Positions 59,191 to 64,000 of a stretch of 64,000 nt of DNA are shown in pieces. The translations under genes were made by a program, and so were the position numbers. The DNA comes from Papaver somniferum (taxonomy: Eukaryota > Streptophyta > Magnoliopsida > Ranunculales > Papaveraceae), in assembly GCF_003573695.1 (NCBI RefSeq), contig NC_039363.1, forward strand, positions 124,107,302 through 124,171,301. The letters are read 5' to 3'. The notes beneath the pieces are model-generated. The model saw only the letters and a program-made list of their open reading frames with translations, searched no databases and was not told the DNA's origin. Within the stretch, counting starts at the first letter, position 1; each line of letters starts with the position of its first letter.

Positions 59191-60779
59191 AACCATAGTT
59201 AGAATACAATCAGTCTCAAAAGCTAGTCACAACTATAATCATCATTAAACGAATATATGTTAGCGAAGCATGAAATGCAAACACTCATGTGCTAATCTAT
59301 TGTTACTTCTTAATGTGGAAGGCCAGTTCCACCACACGCTAATTTGCATCCTAAATACATCATATTGATGAACCAACTAACTATTATAACAACAATATCA
59401 GCTTTTGCCATGACAAATTCAGGAGCAACAAGTATACATCACATCTAACTCAGTTCAGTTTCAAGTTTCATCAGTGCCAAAGGAAATTTATTGTTAGTTA
59501 GGTGCTTAGCAATGGATTCATACTAATATATACAATCATAATGTTTAGACCTGTGAACATATTCATTCCACAAATATTTTCTCGAATTCAATTCCATAGC
59601 ACATCTTCTAAGCCATCCTCTCTCCTCTTTATTGAGGTTTAGACCTGAATCTTACTGATTGTTTGCATTTGTATTAAACATGAACCCCCTTTGAACCTAA
59701 CTCTCATATGCTTGTCACCTATTGCTGTTGGAACTACAATGCCCCCAACCAACTCAGTCAGGTAGTAATGATAAGAGCTATTATAAACCCTAATGCTAAG
59801 AAATTCTCATATTATGCATTCCATTTATCCCTAAGTCTTTCTAGTTACATTTACTGTCTACCTAGCAAACAAATTAAATAAATAAAAAAAGCCTAATCAC
59901 TCAAAATGCAACGAACAACATAGGGATCTTGAAATTAAGCTCAAACATATGAACTGAATCAAATAAGAGTATAAACTTAAGAACAAGGATTACTTACGAA
60001 GAGACGAGAAGAAGAAATTAGTCTCTGGTGAATTTTGTTGTAAGGGAACGTCAATTAAGGGTTTGATATATGTGCATGCGGGAGGACGAGAAGTTCCATC
60101 ATCTTCAGTTAGGCTATTGAGGGAGAACAAGGGTTTTATTTCATTTCATTGGCGCCATTTACAAGTTCAGTTCTTGCTTCTCAATTGCCAATTGCGGACC
60201 CTTGAAGTATAAACAATTTCGTGGACCCTGGCCAGAACCTTTGGCTGTTTTTGGTACACTGTTATTCAGAGACCTGGTTTGTTAAGGGGTTCCCATATGC
60301 TTAAACCTGACTGTGCTACAATTTTCGTGGCGGAGTCTTAACGGATGACCAGAAGGTCCAGAACCAGATGCATAGAGTAACCAAAATGAGAATTTGATGA
60401 TTTTTAGCTCGAGCATGAATTTTGCGAAAAAAATGATTTTGTGGACTTTTAAGCATTCGTTCCTACAGGACCATAATGCAGAATGTACGATATACTCGAG
60501 CAATTGTCATGGTCTCTCCTGTAGCAGCACACTATCTTGGTTGCCTGTGTTTCATTCTAAGCAGACAAGGATCCTGTTTCATCTTTCAAAAAGCGTTCAG
60601 CAGAGGGCTCAAGGCATCTCACAGCAAAAAGTTTACTGAGGACGTATGATTTGAAGGTAACTGTTCTAATTTTAATAGATGTACAGGGTTGTAAACTGGC
60701 TCAGCAAAGCTTAATAAATTGGGTTTGTTTCTAGCTCAGGTTTAACAAAAGCAGCCTGAATTGCCTAACCCTACCGCCA
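59191..60779. other. Leader intron of the hAT-derived gene and intergenic sequence
   Basis: 59191-60000 is probably the first intron of the hAT-derived gene, and about 60001-60120 its noncoding first exon. 60120-60779 holds the upstream region and the 3' flank of the next gene. No other gene was recognised. Confidence 0.45.
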
Positions 60780-63283
60780 CTAAGATGGGCAATCCATTAC
60801 GTTGATGATCTCTTCCAGTCCAGACTTGTATGAAGGATGGAGAAGTTTCACTTCTAATTCTTTCTTGATACGATCATTTAGGACCCTTTTCTCGCCTCTG
60901 CCGCTTGTCGCTTTTGAGATCCTTGGAGTGTTATAACCAGAAATATTGTTAGAAGGGTAAAGCTCAAACTTCCCAGGCCACCTTTTCTCCACCAAATCCC
61001 TTGCAAAAGCAAATACTTCAGCCCGAGGAGCTGGGAGATCGTCGACAACATTGTATATTCTCCTGCAAAAACCAACAATGATCATCAATTCAACATTATG
61101 TGCGTTTAAATTATCGTGCATATATATATACCAAGCTAGTACAAAAACCCGTGTTCAATACATTGATAACAACAAGAATATCATGCAAGAGAATAACAAC
61201 AAGAGTATCATACAAGAGAATGATGTTTGATAAAGAAAAGCAAATAAGAAAAGAAGACTACTCAAAAATCATACAAGAGAATGCTGTTTGATAAAGCAAA
61301 TAAGAAAAAAAGACTACTCAAAAAAGTGAAAAGTAATGACTTACACATCTCATAACAAAAAAAAAAAAAATTAGACAAGAAGATGAAACACACGAAAAAG
61401 TGAATCCATTTTTACAATGACATATACCTGGATGATGGAATCTCAATACTGGCTTTAATTGCGTGATAAATGTCCGCAACATGGACTCTGGACGTGTAAT
61501 GCTTTCCTTCCCTCAACCTCTGAGATTGTGTCAGTGACCCCTGTTTGATTATAGTGTCCACGGCACTGCAAGAGAATCAGCAAAAAATCAGAAATTTAGG
61601 AGGAACTACATGCGGGGGTAGGAAATTGTGGCACATACCTTCTTCCTGGTCCATAAATCCCTCCAAGTCGTAATACTTGAACTGACACTCCCAGATCATC
61701 CACTATGCTCAGCCATCCTTCCTCTGCAGCCAATCTTGCTTTAGCGGAGTCACTTGTAGGGTTCGCCGGATAACTGCCATTAGAAGCATTTCGATTTTTG
61801 TTTCAGTGACATAGAGCTGAGCTTCTACGACTTCAATAAACATGCCAAAAGCCACTTGGTTTAGAAACAATGCTTACTCCTCATCAACCCATGCTCCACC
61901 ACAATCTCCGTAAACACCTGGATTCACATTAAGATGACATTCACAAGCTCAACACAAACAACCATTCATAAGACGGCGGCATCAATAGGAGTCTTAATGT
62001 AACGTAAGCTTACTTGTTGATGATAAGTAACATATCCATTGAAGTTTTCCACCACTTAGCCTACTTCTCAGAAGGTTACCATAATGATAAAGCACCTGTA
62101 CAGAAATACGCAGACATAAAAGAGATAGCACGAGTAATGAGATAGGAGCTTAACACAGAGGTGTAATACCAACAGAAAGTGCACAGTTCCCTAACAGAAT
62201 TTCTTAAACTTACCGGGTCACCAATACCAACAATAGGAGGTACTGAGACAAGAAGATGAGTAGCCTGTTGCAAACTATTTAGGCTCCAGAGACTGAAAAA
62301 GAAACGAAATATCTTAAGATAAGGAGGAAACCAAAAAAAAAGACAACAGAGTTAATGTAATAAAGCTGAAACAACTCTTAACTAATACACTCAAGTGGTT
62401 CTATTTGATTTAACACTTGCCACACAATCAACCAAATATGCAGATTATATCACTATGATTTGTTAAATTATCTTAGAAGAGTAGCAAACAGACTTGACTT
62501 CAAAAAGAGAGTAGTACTTGGCTAACTTTCAAATGATGAGTAACATATACGATACACAATAGGCTTGCGCCCTGCGCCTTTCTTGTTACTTCATTCGGAA
62601 TACTGATTAAAGTTGGTCTGAGGAAATAATATTTTGAATGTTTGGGTTTGCCTATTTGCTGATGCAACTATAGTCAATTTGTATGCAACATAGAAGATTT
62701 CATAATGAATCTAAATCTTAAATAAATTGAGCAACAGAAAGACATAATAAGGCTAATCAACATCTGCAAATGCAAAACTAATTGAAATGAAAAAACTTAC
62801 TCAGTTTCACCAGTTTTGAAGATCTCAACATCAAATCCCAACATCTCAAGCTCCTTCTTCTTACTTGAACCCGTACAAGTCCCATACACCTTCCTGTTAC
62901 AAACCAAATCCATGATAAAATTACTTGTATAGTATCCTAATTCCAAGTTAATCTTAGGCAATTAGGGCAGAACTTTGGGAAAAAAATTCAAAACTGTTAA
63001 TAGCATACCAGCAGTTCTCTTTCTTTAATCGTTCCCCAACAAACTCTCCAACGAAACCCATACCTAATATACACATTACCATCGAATTGGTGCTGCTAGA
63101 TTCCGAAATTTGTTCTTTTTCCGTCTTCTTCAGTTCTGATGATGATTTACAAATGAGACGTCGAGTGTAAAGAGTTGTTGGTATTAAAGCTTTCTGAAAA
63201 TAAAATTTTTGAGGTGTGACACGGAATTGAAGGGGTGAATTAGGAGAAAACAGACGAACCTGGATATGGTTACATATTTCCAT
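60780..63283 (-). CDS. NAD(P)-binding Rossmann-fold protein, plastid-targeted (eight exons, 374 residues)
   Basis: Minus-strand exons 63283-63009, 62893-62801, 62292-62214, 62095-62014, 61917-61878, 61773-61639, 61565-61428 and 61062-60780 join in frame with GT-AG introns to 374 residues. The first 48 or so residues are basic and serine/threonine-rich, as in a chloroplast transit peptide. The dinucleotide-binding loop GMGFVG is at residues 74-79. Then come WKVYGTCTGSSKKKELEMLG, HLLVSVPPIVGIGD, LSSTSVYGDCGGAWVDED, VQVLRLGGIYGPGRS and YNVVDDLPAPRAEVFAFARD. These fit atypical extended short-chain dehydrogenases related to bacterial YeeZ and the Arabidopsis At1g19690 type. The substrate is unknown. 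The frame is intact. Confidence 0.93.
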
Positions 63284-64000
63284 AGCAGGAGTTCACTCCA
63301 GCAAGATCAAATTCTGATTTTGAGTTTTCGGTTGTTTATAGAGTGTTGAGCCAGAATGAACGGAGAGTCGAGTGTCCAATTTGTGTTTGGCCTTTGGACA
63401 TTTCTTTACTTAAAAGGGCTTCATGATGTGGCTGGCACATGTTGACTTCACTAAACTTGTTTATGGTCGAGGAGTAGAGCCGAAAGTTGCCATGGTTTAC
63501 TTTTAAGGTTAGACGGTTTATTTTTCAATTTTCAGCTTAGGGTCTTGTCCATGTAAGTGAAGATTATTGAGCCGTTTGTGTTTTATAACTACAAATCATG
63601 TTTATCAAGAATATAAAACAAAGTATGGGCAACTTAGCCTAGATAAGGAGTGGTCAGGATGCATTCTGAGAAAAGTTAAATCCATGATTGTGATTATTTG
63701 TAATTAAAATAAATCATTACGAGTGTTTAATTAATGGGTCAGGTTCCTGTAACAAAACTGTTTAACAAAAGCTTTTGACAAATCCTACAACCCATTAGAT
63801 CTTTTTGTAACTGATGGTTTATATCATTTCTTTCGTGGCAGTTAAGGAGACTCCATATTGTGTTTGGCATGAATGAAAAACCTCTACGGAACTAACTTTA
63901 ACAGTATGTAATCGCGTTTGAAACATTTATATTCCTTAATTTTGATCGATTTAATTAGTAGATTGTTGAGATCTGTTGTTTTTTTTTATTAGGAAAAAGA
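63284..64000. other. Upstream region of the NAD(P)-binding protein gene
   Basis: About 700 bp with no coding sequence. It should contain the promoter of the minus-strand gene. No clear TATA box or repeat was identified. Confidence 0.5.

Overview
This is nuclear DNA from a flowering plant. Spliced genes with GT-AG introns encode a D3-type cyclin, RNA polymerase II subunit RPB3, a plant cyclase-family protein and a plastid-type NAD(P)-binding protein. A plant-type tRNA-Phe and many plant transposon families (PIF/Harbinger, MULE, hAT, Emigrant-like MITEs, LINEs, LTR elements) are also present. Gene spacing and the depth of nested insertions fit a eudicot with a medium to large genome. A basal eudicot such as a Papaveraceae member is possible, but that is only an impression.

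Layout. 1-1840 is a LINE reverse-transcriptase relic cut by an LTR. 1841-5750 has no recognisable gene. tRNA-Phe lies at 5751-5823. A 694-bp CG-motif-rich inverted-repeat element with a 6-bp target duplication is at 6185-6878. A PIF/Harbinger-type element (about 7587-11213) carries a decayed MYB/SANT-like gene and a decayed plant mobile domain (PMD) gene. CYCD3 is at 12429-14092 and RPB3 at 19002-22420 on the minus strand; RPB3 intron 2 holds a tandem duplication, one copy of which carries a Tourist-like MITE. 22733-41070 is a nested block: a Harbinger transposase fragment, broken by a LINE, which is split by about 15.6 kb of LTR retrotransposon pieces in both orientations, including a clean 3.4-kb solo LTR with TSD CTATA.

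The cyclase-family gene runs on the minus strand from 56479 to 44018. Its first intron is about 10.8 kb because it holds an Emigrant-like MITE and a 9.9-kb Mutator-like element (45906-55776). This MULE has terminal inverted repeats and an 8-of-9-bp target duplication. It carries a PMD gene (plus strand), a small unknown gene with its own TATA box and mitosis-type promoter motifs (plus strand), and a FAR1-MULE-OTU transposase gene with an apparent internal deletion (minus strand). Two satellite-like arrays and dozens of copies of a 35-bp inverted module (AWTCGG-N23-CCGAWT) fill its noncoding parts but not its exons. A BED-less hAT-transposase-derived gene (57162-59190) and an eight-exon NAD(P)-binding Rossmann protein gene (60780-63283) follow, both on the minus strand.

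The host genes have no evident shared pathway. The most unusual content is the MULE: its gene combination, its promoter motifs and its repeated inverted module.
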